A stretch of 64,000 nucleotides of DNA from NCBI GenBank assembly GCA_022478985.1, contig JAKSZP010017439.1, positions 1 to 64,000 of the forward strand. The letters run 5' to 3'. This document shows positions 33,785 through 45,383 of the stretch, piece after piece. Every line of letters begins with the position of its first letter. The stretch's first letter is position 1. A program made the position numbers and the translations under genes. This DNA comes from Massospora cicadina. Its lineage: Eukaryota; Entomophthoromycota; Entomophthoromycetes; Entomophthorales; Entomophthoraceae. The notes under the pieces were generated by a model, which was given only the letters and a program-made list of their open reading frames with translations, was not told the DNA's origin and searched no databases.

Positions 33785-36700
33785 CTACACCTGCTGGTCA
33801 AAGGCAGCACGAAGGAAGGATTTATGGATGGTCCAGATGGCTGTGGCATAGGCGAGGACACGGAGGGGTCGGTGACAACCAGGCAATGTCTGCTCAAACA
33901 TGAGGTCCTGCACAGGGTGTCCAGACCAGGGCTGAGCATGGAGGAGCGCGCAGGCCTTTGGCCAAAATGCGGCGACACCTGGACAAGTGAAAAAACGATG
34001 GAGGTGGGAGTCAATAGGCTCCACACAGCGGGGGGGCAGCTTTGGTGCTGGAAGGTAGGGCCAGTCCGGTCCCCTGTCCTGTATGAACAGTGGAGCACCC
34101 TCCATAAGGTGTTGGACACCTTTGCTGACAGGATGGGGTGATAGACGTCCTTCCACAATTCCTTAAGGTCAAATCTCACGGAGGGAGGGAGGAGCTCAAG
34201 GAGTCTTGGGCGGATGGGAGGATGATCTTGGGGGTTGAGGCGAGTTGTGACAACTTGTCCATTGTGCACAATTGCATGGCGACGGGGGCTGAGGCCAGGG
34301 CCTTCCCTTCTATATGGGAAGGCATGGTGGATCCGCGCGCCTACTCGTTTCAGGGCAAGGAGAGCCTGGTTCCAGTAGGGGGATAAAGATGGTTTTAGGC
34401 GATGGCCTGGGTGGTTTGTGAGCCACTCCCCTAATGAGGTCAGAGATGCTCTAGGAAGACCCAGAGCTGCTGACACTGACTGGCGGAGGGTGGGCGCCCA
34501 TTGGGGCATGGGGGTCGCGTCCCAGCAGACAATTGGCCATAGGAACTTCAGGAAGATTGTGGTGGCGTGGGATCGCGTGTCCAGAAGCCCTAGGCCCCCT
34601 TCATTGCAGGGTCGGGCAATGGTTGAGAGGGCCATTGGTGGATGATTTGAGCCCCAGATCCAACAGCGGAGGAGTACATTGAGCCGCCTATAAAAGGCAT
34701 CTGTGAATAGGCAGAGGTGCGCTAGGAACCAGACTTTGGAGAGGAGGAACACATTGGCCATCAGAGCTCGACCCTGGGGGGTGATGTGCCACCGGTTCCA
34801 GCTGGCAATCCTGGAGTTAACTGCTGCAAGGAGCAAGTCCTCATTGTCTTTTAGCGCAACTCCTTGTTGGTTGGTGAGAACGCCCAGGTGACGGAAGGTA
34901 CCGCGCTCAGGTTCAATACCAAATGGTGGGGGAAGGTGGGGGAGCCGACCTGTACAACTGTTGTCTTGGAGGTGTTGACCATGGCGTTGGACGCCTTGGT
35001 GTACCTCTCAATGGTCACAGCAGCGAGGGCAACATCCCCAGGGCAGCCAAATGCAATGGCAGTGTCATCTGCAAATGCCATGGTGCGTGTGGGGGCTTTA
35101 CCTGGGACCAGAATCCCTGTTAGCTAGTCCTGTAAGGAGGCCAAGAGGGGGTCAAGGGTGATGTTAAAAAGGATAGGGCTCAGGGGGTCCCCTTGCCGGA
35201 GACCTTGTCCAACTGGTACTGCCACTGTAAAACCCATTGGCGCCAGGACTCTGGTGTGGAGCTGGTCATAGAGCGCTGATATCCAGCGCCTAGATGCGGG
35301 TGGGAGATGGAAGCGGGCCAGGGAAGCATCAATGTGCTTCCAGGCTACCCAATCATATGCTTTCTCCATATCCAGGAGAGCCACAAAGCCATTCACCTTA
35401 CGAGAGTTAGCAGTCAAAGTCACGTGAAGGTCATTATAATTGTCCCATAACGACCTCCCCGGAATAAAACCGTGCTGGGATGGGGAGAGGCGAGGTGACA
35501 CCCATTTAGTGATGCAGTTGGCCAGAAGCTTCGTGAAGAGCTTGTGGTCTGTGTTGATCAACGCTATGGGCGCCAGTTCGCCAGGTTCTCACAGTCTGAC
35601 TTCTTGTGAATGAGGGTCGTGATTGAGCCTCTGGAGTCGGGGAGGACCTCGCCATTCACCAAGAGTGCAGCGAAGAGGTCGCGGAGGGTTCTGGCTATCA
35701 CTGCAGGTTCCAGAAGGTACACCTCAAAGGGTATTCCGTCTGGGCCTGGGGCTTTAAGCCGTGGGGATTTCAGAAAGGTTTCCATCACCTCCTGGATGGA
35801 AATAGGCGCCAGTAGAGACTCATCAGCCCGTGGGTCAATGGGCGGCTCTGGAGCCCGCCACAGGAAGTCTTGGATGTCCGATGGGTCCACCTGGGTGGCA
35901 TGGAAGAGGCTGGAGTAGAAGCGGTGTAGTTCCTGCGTGATTTCCTCCTTATCTGAAGTGGTTGTAAAGCCAATCTTCAGTGCATTAATATCCTGCGCTG
36001 TTGACCGGGTTTTCTGTTTCTGAAAGAAGAAGCGGGTGGGGCTTTCCCATTGAGCATAGTAATGAGATGTTGTAAAGTTTGCTGCCCGTTCTTCCTGCAG
36101 TGTGAGCTCCAAGTTGAGTGCTTCCTGCGCCGCTTCCCAGTCTTCCAACCATCTGGGAGAGGGCGAAGGCTGGCAGTTTCGCTCTAGATGTCTGATTCTG
36201 GCTTCCGCCCTTTTGACTCTGGCGAGAGCTGCAGTCATCTGGGCTTTGGCACAGTTGTAAGCAACGCGGGTGATGCCCTCCTTGGTCACCGCCCATCTAG
36301 CCTTGTGGTCAAGCAGGTGGGGTGGGGGGAGGTGAGAGTCTCCCAGATGATCATAGACAGCTTCTCCTTAGTGAAGGGGTTGTTGAGAAGAGCTGGGGCA
36401 ACCCTAGGCCAGAACCTACGCGACGGTCTAAGTGTGGTGGTGAGGACAACGGTGAGTGACCTGTGATCACTCAGATGGTTGTCACGAGAGATGGGAGAGG
36501 AGACGCGGCCAATTAGCAGGGGGCCAATCAGTGCCATAACTATGCGTGACGCTGACTGGAAAGCTCCTCCATCATACTGAATCCTAGTCATGCAACCTAG
36601 GCCAGACGCGGAGGGTGGAAGCGCATCTATAAAGCCACTCAGGCGAAGGAAATCCTGGAGGCGACTTGATCCAGGGCGTTCCTTTGCTGCAGGGGGAGTA

Positions 36701-37143
36701 AGAGTCACGGACGCGACTTATGGTTGTGTTGAAATCTCCTAAGAGGACTGTATTCCGTGGGGAGATTCGTTGGAGAAGCTCTTCCAAGAGCCGATTTTGC
36801 TCCTGACCTGCATTAGGCAGGTAGATGCTTGCAGCGAAGAAGGAGAAGTCAGGAGTGGTGAGTTTGGACAGTATGAGGCGGCCACCTAGATATTATGAAA
36901 AAGAATGGGTTTTAACCCGGGATTCAAAACAATAAGGGCGGCATGGTTTGTCCAGAAGGAGTTGCCTCCAAACTGTTCATTCCATGCAGATTGTTCTTGG
37001 GGGAGGATATGGGGCTCCTGGACAGCAGCGATGTCAATTTGTGCTGACCTGAAGTTTCAGAGGAGGCGGGCTCTCCGCTTAAAGTCCCGCAACCCATTTG
37101 CGTTGATGGATTGCAGGGCCAGGGTGCTGCCATGGGGACTCAT
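33785..37143 (-). pseudogene. ORF2 of LINE B (endonuclease and reverse transcriptase)
   Basis: Begins MSPHGSTLALQSINANGLRD at 37143. The endonuclease continues across a stop with IDIAAVQEPHI, NTVLLGDFNTTISRVRDSY (about 36710-36770) and NHLSDHRSLTVV. RT covers 35564-36289 (LKAPGPDGIPFEVY, LIHKKSD, LANWRP), 35124-35561 (HGFIPGRSLWDNYNDLH, FVALLDMEKAYDWVAW, LRQGDPLSPILFN) and 34851-35081 (MAFADDTAIAFG catalytic box). The long frame 33769-34836 is the thumb and C-terminal part (SKVWFLAHLCLF, NEGGLGLLDTRSH). After a frameshift the Cys/His end is HLHRFFTCPGVAAFWPKA. The protein ends at about 33785. Confidence 0.93.
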
Positions 37144-39903
37144 AGCTGTTCCCCTCCATGTCCTGGGGGGGTTGCCAGCGCTTAAACCTGCTGCTGTGAG
37201 GCGGCTAGTTTTGAGTCCTTTAGCTTGACTATTAGCTGCAATCCGTGAGGAGCGTCGAGGGTTCTGAGGGGAAGGAGAGGGTGGGGGGGGGGAGGACCCA
37301 GTAAGCCAGCCTAGGATGCTGCCCCCACTCCGTTGCAGGGGAAGGACCTGAGGGTGCTCAATGGTGACCTCCGCGGTGTCCCCATTTGATGAGTCTGAGT
37401 CCATATTCACTTCCTCTAACACTGCAAAGGATCCGCGCGAAATGGACTGTGGGGTTGGGGTAGGACTCTTTGAGGTGGCACTTCTACCGCAGGCCGCAGG
37501 TTGCCAGTCCATGCTGGTGGGCATAGCTCCATTGGGAGCTGAGGGTTGATGCGATAAATCGCTGGTGGAGGTTGGTGGGGGTGCCGCGGAGCCCTGAGTG
37601 GGGTGGCTGACGAGGGGCACCCTGTGGGAGATGCCTTGCGCTTGGTGAGAGAGGGAGTTGACTCTGGGAGATTAGAGGGGGTGCCCATTGGAAGGGGGGC
37701 ATGAGCGCGAAGGTATCCCATACCAATAGTGGGGTTAGCTGTTTCAACTGCTAGGCGTAAGGCCTCAGGGGACAGGTCTTGAACGGGAACCCATTGTGTG
37801 GGTTGTAGAATTGCTGCTGCAGCCACGTGGGATCGTTTTTGGCCTGGTTTAGGCCCCTGGGTGGTGGCTAAGAGGGCTTGTTTTCGAGCTGTGCAGCCAC
37901 TATATAAGTGTCCAAGGGCGTTACACCATGAACACCGGGGGCGCGCCTGATCAGGGTCGACAAAAAGATCTCAGGGCATGCCCCAACTACCACCACACGA
38001 GGAATAATCTCAATGTATCGGGATACAGTGGGGAGGGGATGAACGACGCCCTAGCAGTGCGAGCTTTTTGAGTGGGAGCATAGTAAGAGGGGACGCTAAA
38101 GTCCACTGAAAGAACAGACCTAAACTCCATTAAACCACGATGGAGTGCCAGTTTAAGAGACTCAGGATCAACAGTCGTTGGTAGGTTGGAAAAAGTAACC
38201 CATGAAATTTTCTCCAGGTGAGAGCGTGTGTGGGAGATGTGAAGAGATCCGCGTGGAATAATGACCTGGAGGGTGGCAGCATGGTCAGCAAGGGCAGCTT
38301 CAGTGAAGCCCACATCGATGTAGTGGCCCTCCATTGATTCATGGATGGTGGTGTTAATTGGGAATGTCTCCGCAATCGCTGCAAAGTATGAGAAGTAATC
38401 CTCTGTATAGAATTCAACAGGGTTATGCCCATAATAAAGGCAAATTGTGTGGAGAGGGTTGAGTGAGGTAGAGCTTTTTGCGCTCTAGTTTCGGCCCATT
38501 TCTTCTTAACATCAGCAATAAACGCCACTTCACGTGGCTCAGCCTTGATTAGCGTTGGTGCCAGAGGTTTTTGCCACGCCCCAGTGGCTCCTTTGGTACA
38601 TTTGTGTTTGCTTTGGGCTGCAGTTGCGGGTTGAGTGTGAGCTGGTGGTTTGGACAAGTTTGCGGAGTTCCCTTGTTGCTGGAATGTTACAGCAGTTGCT
38701 GGCGTCATATTAAATTGAGGGGCAGTTTTTTGGGCCTCGCTAAATTGGGGAGGCCCATCCAGATTGGAATTAACTCCAGCCAATTGGGAGGAGGGAGATG
38801 TTTCATCACCATCTCAATATATTTGGGTAAATTCAGCCCGAGTATTTGCTGTGATTTCGTGGGCAAAATTCACTGGCTGATTGGTGAATTGGTCATTTTC
38901 AGCATATGGAGATAAAGTGCCGACTTGAGAAGTGCCAATTATGAGGCTTAAATGGGACGGGTGAGATTGGAACTGGTGTGAAGTCCCAAAATCTGAACCA
39001 TTTAAATCCCCATTGGGAAGAGTAGATTGTCCCAATTTGGTGCTTAGTGAACCAGAATGTGTGGCTAATCCAACCTTACATCCGAGGGTTTGGGGGCCAG
39101 GTGATTGTTGGGCCTCGCTAAATTGGGGAGTCCCATCTAGATTGGAATTAACTCCAGCCAATTGGGAGGAGGGCGATGTTTCATCACCATCCCAATCTAT
39201 TTGGGTAAATTCAGCCTGAGTATTTGCTGTGATTTCATGGGCAAAACTCATTGGCTGATTGGTGAATTGGTTGTTTTCAGCATATTGAGATAAAGTGCCG
39301 ACTTGAGAAGTGCCAATTACGGGGTTTAAATGGGATGGGTGAGATTGGAACTGGTGTGAAGTTCCAAAATCCAAACCATTTTTATCCTCATTGGGAAGAG
39401 TAGATTGTCCCAATTTGGTGCTTAGTGAACCAGAATGTGCAGCAAATCCAACCTTACATCTGAGGATTTGGGGGCCCGGTAGCTGGGTATCGCCCCTCAT
39501 GGAGGGAGCCAGAAACACGGCATCAGCAATAATAGATGAGACTGAATTAGCTGACACATTGGGGGAGGTGAATGCCTGGATGGGCTGAGTTGCATTCAAC
39601 TGAGCAGACGCCATTAAAACAGTGTGGGTGATGGCCTCCTTGGTTGGAGGGGGCCCAGCGGGTTGGTGGGAGGCAGCGCACACAGAGCTGTTAGGCGTGC
39701 AGGTTTCAGAAATGTGTGATCAGGTGAACTGGCGCTAGTTGGAGTAGCTCCAGGTTGGGGGGTGGTGCCTGCTTTCATGGCTGCTGCTTGAGAGCGGGTG
39801 ATTCTGGTTGACCCTGAGGTGGGTAACCAAGGGTTGCTTCGTTAGGGGTGATGCTGGCTCGTTTGGCATAGCCTGCGGGTTCTTTTGCGGGGTTTCCCGC
39901 CAT
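37144..39903 (-). pseudogene. ORF1 of LINE B (zinc knuckle, internal repeats)
   Basis: The ATG at 39903 follows a 93-bp leader (MAGNPAKEPAGYAKRAS). After stops, frame 38814-39683 holds a polar Ser/Thr/Gln-rich region with two copies of a 126-residue unit. Frames 38130-38783 and 37987-38334 carry an RNA-binding-like region (ISWVTFSNLPTTVDPESLK), comparable to FLTFDFLPTTV in LINE A. A zinc knuckle CSWCNALGHLYSGC lies near 37900-37945. The Pro-rich end (37144-37620) runs without a stop into the ORF2 start in the same frame. ORF1 proteins bind the element RNA. Confidence 0.88.
38730..39485 (-). repeat. 378-bp tandem duplication in ORF1 of LINE B
   Basis: Segments 38730-39107 and 39108-39485 are similar over their full length, with a period of 378 bp (126 codons). 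Recurring strings are HSGSLSTKLGQSTLPN, DFGTSHQFQSHPSHL, IGTSQVGTLS and FAHEITANT. The copies differ by scattered substitutions and keep the frame, so the unit was duplicated while the protein was still coding. Confidence 0.9.
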
Positions 39904-40754
39904 ATTTGCTAATAGTTTTCGTAAATCTCTTTAGTGGAGCTAAATTTCAGGCTGAATTGATTTTCGAAAAGTGATGCTTAGCAGAAAGAGATTAATAGCG
40001 ACTAAGTTCAGTCTTTTCGTTTTAGAGAAAGGGCATTCATAGTAGTGTATCTTGGCAAATAAAATAAGGAATTTTGAAGGGTTAAAAGCACTTTAGCTAT
40101 AAAAATTGAGAAAATACACAGCATTGAATGATAGAATGTACTCAATTAATATTTATAAGAGTCTTGAATAAAGCTCAAGGCTTGTTAAGTCTTATGAAAT
40201 TCTTCTAGTTGTAATTGTTGAGCTTAGGTGATTTAAAAATTAGTAATACTTAGTCATTGCACTTAGGCTTTTAAATTATATAAAGAGTGGTAATCACGCT
40301 TAGATTTATAAATTGTAATAATTTGGTTTTTGTGCCATATTTGGAAGGCCTATTTATAGGCCTGATATTCTGGTTTTATCTGATTTAAATTTTTGACGAT
40401 GGAAAATGGGCCAATGACAGTTTCTTTAGATACTTGAACTTTCTATGTAATATGGTTAAATTACTCCGTTTGCTCAGAGATTCTGCCATTTTTGGATTTA
40501 CTATAAATAGGGTTTACCTTTGATTCCTATCACTGAGGTGATCTGACATTAATGTCAGATTGGTTCCTGAAAAATGCTTTATTTTTTTTGAAGATCAGAA
40601 ACCTCAATTTTTTAAAGGCATATAATGTCATTTATTCATTAATTGATTAAGCACCAATTCTATGGGCCCACCTAAAATGCAATTACTCTTAATATCTTGT
40701 TATTATTTTTTAATTAAAACAATGTGGTGGTCAGGAATATCCTGTACCATCACA

Positions 40755-41453
40755 TAACCCCCCCTTTGTGAAAAAAGTTCCTGATTTTCCCTCAAAAACT
40801 TTTGATTAGGCGCTTCATCGCTAAAGCTGAGAGAAAACCAGGTGTGAGGTTTTTAAACATTTGCAGAAGCCGTGATGGATTAACCTTAGCTTCATGGGCC
40901 AGTGAGCGGAATGAATGAGCATTTTCCTCTACTAAACCTTATCTGAGACGTCAACAACAAGGTTGACCAAGTGGAATCAAAGCCCTTATTGGGACATAAA
41001 ACTCAATCAATAAACTGAAGAAAATCATCAATAATATTAGGCAAAGAATTTTATTTGTCCAAAAGAGTTTTGAGTCAAGTGGCGGGTTTCTTAGGTAACT
41101 CATAAAAACTTGAGAAAAATGATCACCAAATGTATAGTCCCTTCCCCGCCCTAGTCAGGTGGCCTTGAAAATGCACCTTGTCAAAGACCTCATGAATTTT
41201 TCCAAGGCCATGGTACCAGCAGGGGTTGAAAAGAACTAACATGAGTTGAAACTGCTTCATGGTTAGCAGGCACTGGAATCCACACCTTCATTATCCAATA
41301 AATTTCATACAGCAGAAACACCAATGAAGATGATCATCAGAATTTTGGGGGATGCTGATACTAGGCAGGTAAGAGGGTTTGAACAGGCACCACTATAGAA
41401 GCTCTCACCAAGGACCAAAAAGGTGTGAGAATTCTGTATAATTTTCAACGGAA
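40755..41453 (-). pseudogene. Remnant internal region of element E
   Basis: At the low end the minus strand reads FLRENQELFSQRGG into the polypurine tract, consistent with the last residues of a chromodomain-bearing integrase. Next to the 5' LTR the minus strand reads TTCCGTTGAAAATTATA, similar to the primer-site word of the chromovirus at 2400-14001. The rest has no sustained frame or recognisable motif. Gag and most of pol are gone. Confidence 0.55.
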
Positions 41454-42422
41454 TGGTTCTTTCCAGTAGTGGACAAAGGCGTTAGGTAACACCAACCAGG
41501 TAATAGTTCACAACCCATAAAGCACCCCAGTTAAGGTCTGGATGCCCAAATACCACTATTGTGGGGCTTAATTAAAACTTGGAGAGTAGTTAAGATGATG
41601 CTCAACCCTAACAGCGCTCCTTGACCCCAGGTAAGAGCAAGGAGGGATTCCACCAAAAGACTAGGTTCAATCTCTTGGTTCAGAATAAAGGCGTTCATAA
41701 TAGTGTATCATGTCAAATAGAATCAGGAAAATGAAGGGTTCCCAAAGGCAAGTTTATTTATCAAAAACTGCGGAATTTACACAGAGCTGAAAGATGAATG
41801 TACTCAATTCTTATTTAAAGAAGTCATGAATAATAATTAAGACCTGTTAAGTCATATGAAAACTATCAAAGCTGTATTTGTTGAGCTTAAGTGACCTAAA
41901 AATATTTGATACTTAGTCATTGCACTTAAGGAATTTAACTTATACAATAAGTGGTAATCTCACTAAGAATTATAGAAATTTTAATAATTTGTTTTTAAGT
42001 ACCATATTTTGAAGGCCTATATAAAGGCCTAATCTACTTGTTTCATCTGAGTTAAATTTTTGATAATGGAAAATGGGCCAATGTCAGTTTCTTTAGATAC
42101 TTGAACTTTCTATTTAAAATGATTAAATTACTCCGTTTTCCCAAAAATTTTGTTATTTAGAAACCCCAATAGGTTAGGGGTTGCCCTCAGTTTCTGTCAT
42201 TGAGGTGATCTGATATTTATATCAGATTATTCATAAAAAATGCTTTGTTTTTTTGAAGTTTGGATCCGTCAATTCCTCAAGAGCATATAATGGCCCTCAT
42301 TCATTAATAGAGTAAGCACTAATTCTGTGGGACCAACTAAAATGCAATTACCATTAATTTATTTGGTTATTGATGCATCTAACAAGAACAATATGATGGT
42401 CAGAAATATCTGTACCATCACA
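41454..42422 (-). repeat. Right (5') LTR of element E
   Basis: Intact copy of 969 bp, TGGTTCTTTCCAG to CCATCACA. It shows the site where LINE B inserted in the left LTR as an uninterrupted sequence near 41650-41675. Confidence 0.88.
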
Positions 42423-42529
42423 TCAAGTGCCAAAGCCAAATTATTACAAGAATTTTAAATGATTTGACTTAGGATACAGAAAATAAACATAAATCAAATA
42501 TCAATGATCAAACTAATCCAATAAGTACA
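42423..42529 (-). repeat. Right LTR of element F, last piece
   Basis: Matches 17690-17800 (shared TTTGACTTAGGAT, ATCAAACTAATC and AGTACA blocks) and ends the element. Confidence 0.78.
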
Positions 42530-43110
42530 ATTAGAAAGACAAATAACATAATTGGAATGTGCCGTTACCACTTAAATTTACATTTTTTGAACCAGTATAT
42601 GGCTAAATCTTGATGTGGTACTTGTTTTAAGGCTGACTTACCTCAGAAGTTTTTATATAATTGTTAATAAGACATTATGTATCTAATAATTTAAATTTGT
42701 AAATGTATCAGTCCTTCAAAAACCAATTTTATCTAAACAGCAAACACCATGATTGATATAAAATCGTTTTCAGTACAGGTACTATAAAGTTTAAACTTAT
42801 TATCTTACATTAATGTTTTATGTCACTACTGTTTACATTTTAATGATTTTTAGATAATTTGCTTCAAAGGCTTAAGGTAAACTAAAATATACGAATGTAG
42901 TCTTGCTGAAAAACTAAATTTTGATTATTCTATTCGCAAAGATATATGTAGAAACTACACCTAACTTATACATATATACTCACAAAGCAGCTAATAGGGT
43001 AATACTGTATCTATCTCCTAACATGAACAAGTATTTAAATGCTTAGTTAGTAGTTGGTACTTCTATAACTATAAGGTTGCAATATAGATCCTGCCCTTGA
43101 CTCTCATAGG
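42530..43110. other. AT-rich DNA with no gene
   Basis: No reading frame of note, no repeat partner in the window and no recognisable motif. It separates the end of element F from the presumed start of element J. Confidence 0.5.
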
Positions 43111-43847
43111 CTGTTGGGCTTGGGACTTACAATGTAGATTTTGATAAAAATTTTGTAAAATCAAACAAAGAAATCTAAATTTTATCTATCAAAGTCCATT
43201 TAGTATAGTTGGTACCTTAACCCTTAACCCAGTTATACTTTAAGCAGGCACTTTATATGATATATTTAGAAGAAAGATTTAAAGTTCAACTGTGCTTTGA
43301 TGCTGGGAATTCTAGATTAGAGATCATGCAGATTGCACAAGTGAAAATTGTTGAGTTGACATGAAAAATATCGTTGGGATTCAAGATGATGAGCAAATCA
43401 AAATCCCTACTTTCAAATTGTGCCTTGGTAGGTTGAGTCCTGAGACAGCGTGAACGGAACCTTACCCTTAAGGCACTGATATAAGATTCAATCAGGAAGC
43501 ATCACGTTCATGAGAACTGATGGATACACCTTCAGGAATCCCATCACCGCTTCCTTGAATCTTGAGAGGCGCGGCCCCCAATGCTGCAGTCATGAGGAAG
43601 ATGCATAACAATGAGGGTGCTGACCAGTTGGTCAATAAGGAAGGCAGTGAAAGATCCAGATCATACTTGGCCACAAAGGTCTCAAAGGCACCACGTCCCC
43701 ACACTCCCTATAGATATTGATGTTTTATAAAACGTAAAGTAGTTTATTTTCGCCCCATCTTTTTGTTTTTTGACCTCTCCACTAGTTTACAGTTTCAAGC
43801 CCAGTTTTGAACTTCAACATCAATTTAGAGATCTGTTATGCTGAGAA
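43111..43847 (+). repeat. Candidate 5' LTR of element J
   Basis: A primer-binding site at 43851 implies that an LTR ends just before it. TGTTGGGCTTGGGAC at 43111 resembles the LTR starts TGTTGGG and TGTTGGA of related elements here, giving about 740 bp. The 3' LTR lies outside the window, so the call cannot be checked by pairing, and the end lacks a clear CA. A 70-residue minus-strand frame (43492-43704) lies inside it and matches nothing I recognise. Confidence 0.3.
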
Positions 43848-43850
43848 AAG

Positions 43851-43868
43851 TGGTGCTCACTAAAGGGG
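43851..43868 (+). promoter_or_regulatory. Primer-binding site of element J
   Basis: TGGTGCTCACTAAAGGGG shares its first eleven bases (TGGTGCTCACT) with the sites of the elements at 44231 and 55228. It marks the start of an internal region whose gag is found only after the inserted element H. Confidence 0.65.
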
Positions 43869-44230
43869 CTCTGAGATGCCCAAGTGAAAACGTCTATCAC
43901 AAACAATGTATAATGAAAGCAGTCAATAGATGCAACCTGCTGATTGGTCAAGAGGCATCACTCAATATATTTGTACCTCAATATATGAAGTACCGCCCAT
44001 GAAGCCTGAAAGCTTAGAGTTTTGGGCTGCATTTCAGTTCACTATATCTTATGTTGATGGTGATTAATACCAACTTAAATATGAGGACCTTAATAAAATA
44101 TCTGACAGTTAGATAATGGCATTTCTTCTGTGGGAGCCTCTCCGGTTGCTCACATGCTTCTTTGTGCCTTATGCTATGTGGGATTTATATACCTCTCCCC
44201 AACTACCAGCAGAGGAATTGACTTTGGGGC

Positions 44231-45383
44231 TGTAAAAATTTACTTAGGATTGATTATCAGCTGTCAACCCAGTAACCTTTTTACTGCACAGGTTTAATTT
44301 CCTCATGCACTTCGTTGCATTGTATAGAATGTATTAATTGATAATAGTATGGAGACTATTACCCATAGTTGATATTGAACTATTATTAGGCCCAACGCTT
44401 TGGCCAGTACTTACAATCAAATTTCTGTTAGTTGTACTTGTAGGGATTCATTCCCTATATTTCTGTCCACCTGATCTTCGTTAAGATACCCCAATGACAG
44501 TCTCTCTCAGCCCAACACACAGTCAGCAGCTATCCCTGATTGTGATTCCTTTGTCTCTAGATCTCCGCTCAGATCTTTACTCTTCTCTCTGAGAGTCTTC
44601 CAATTATTGCCTTCTGCAATAATATCCTTGAGATGGAATGTCACAATAGAAGCTGATAGTCTAACTATACACCGAATTGATAATATAACTGTAGCTAATA
44701 ATGCTTTTTTAGATAATACTTGTCAGTAATAATAATTGTTTTATTATAGTAAATTCTAGGGATTTATATTGTAGGGTATTCAGCTGTCTAACCCCCAGTT
44801 GACACCTCTTCAATGAAATGGCAGCTAATGCCATTGAATCACCCTTCCTCGTTTTGGCAGCGATGGTCTTCCCCATCCAGGCTAGGATTCCATAATTGGA
44901 CATCCTCGAGACCTCAAACAGAAAGAGCCAGAAAACGTGTCCTTAACGTTTTCCTCTCGATCCAAGTGAACAAACCATAATTGGATAGCGTTTTGCTTAG
45001 GTAATGGGACTTATTACCTATTATAGCAGGTCACTTCACCAACTGATTGAATTGCTAGTTGCAGGTGGCATCACTCGCCTCGAAACTCACTATTCATTCC
45101 CAATCAGTCAGCGATGAAACATGACCAATCCCAATCAGTACACCTGATAGTTAATCACTATCAGATGTCCCTATTTTGTTGGCCACTCTTCCCGATGAGA
45201 TCTTAGTTATTCATCTAGATCAATCCCCAAAGGATACAACCAGGTGAATATCCCAAAATCCCCTGAACATAGTTCCTCTGAAACTTGGGACAACTGATTT
45301 CTGATTCACTTTGCCTTAGGGAATTTTCCCCTAGCGACACTAGGTAATCTAGAAGGCTGGGAATATGGGCGAAAATCCCAACA
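44231..45383 (-). repeat. Left (3') LTR of element H
   Basis: Minus-strand start TGTTGGGATTTTCGCCC and end TTTTTACA. Aligns with 52638-53785, including the shared words CAGTAACCTTTTTACTGCAC and TCACCCTTCCTCGTTTTGGC. Open frames within it are shared by both LTRs and are not genes. Confidence 0.92.

Larger units (their letters stand above)
33542..39996 (-). mobile_element. LINE B: full-length non-LTR retrotransposon, defective
   Basis: The 6455-bp element is bounded by a 21-bp target duplication (33521-33541 and 39997-40017, one mismatch). From its 5' end at 39996 it has a 93-bp 5' UTR, ORF1 with a zinc knuckle, ORF2 with endonuclease and RT, and an A-run tail. It inserted into the left LTR of element E, and the other LTR of that element (near 41650-41675) shows the empty site. 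It is about 1.2 kb longer than LINE A, in part because of a 378-bp tandem duplication in ORF1. Confidence 0.95.
33321..40754 (-). repeat. Left (3') LTR of element E, interrupted by LINE B
   Basis: The LTR consists of 33321-33541 plus 40018-40754, about 960 bp without the LINE. It aligns with 41454-42422, including the shared words CAGTAGTGGACAAAGGCGTT and CTCCTTGACCCCAGG. Confidence 0.88.
33321..42422 (-). mobile_element. Deleted chromovirus E carrying LINE B
   Basis: Two LTRs (33321-40754 with LINE B inside; 41454-42422) start TGGTTCTTTCCAGTAGTGG and end CCATCACA. A G-run polypurine tract (CACAAAGGGGGGGTTA on the minus strand) adjoins the left LTR, so the element is minus. Only about 700 bp of internal DNA remain (40755-41453). 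The reading frame entering the purine tract (FLRENQELFSQRGG) looks like the end of a chromodomain, much as in the chromovirus at 2400-14001 (VHEFWAHRGG). E is therefore best seen as an internal deletion derivative. Confidence 0.82.
17201..42529 (-). mobile_element. LTR element F with a 582-bp internal region, twice interrupted
   Basis: The left LTR is 17201-17800. The right LTR is in three pieces (18383-18499, 32967-33320, 42423-42529), because elements D and E inserted into it. The LTR begins TGTAACAAATGGAAACG and ends AGTACA in plus orientation. A polypurine-like tract (minus-strand AGTGGAGGGTAA) at the left LTR edge sets the orientation as minus. The internal region (17801-18382) is far too short for pol, so F was either a non-autonomous TRIM-like element or a deletion derivative. 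The flanks ATAAA and ATTAG are a poor target duplication. Confidence 0.75.

Noticed and set aside
33749..34386. Plus-strand frames of 82-130 residues opposite LINE B
   Set aside because: They are antisense shadows of the RT C-terminal region of LINE B, whose domains are clear on the minus strand.
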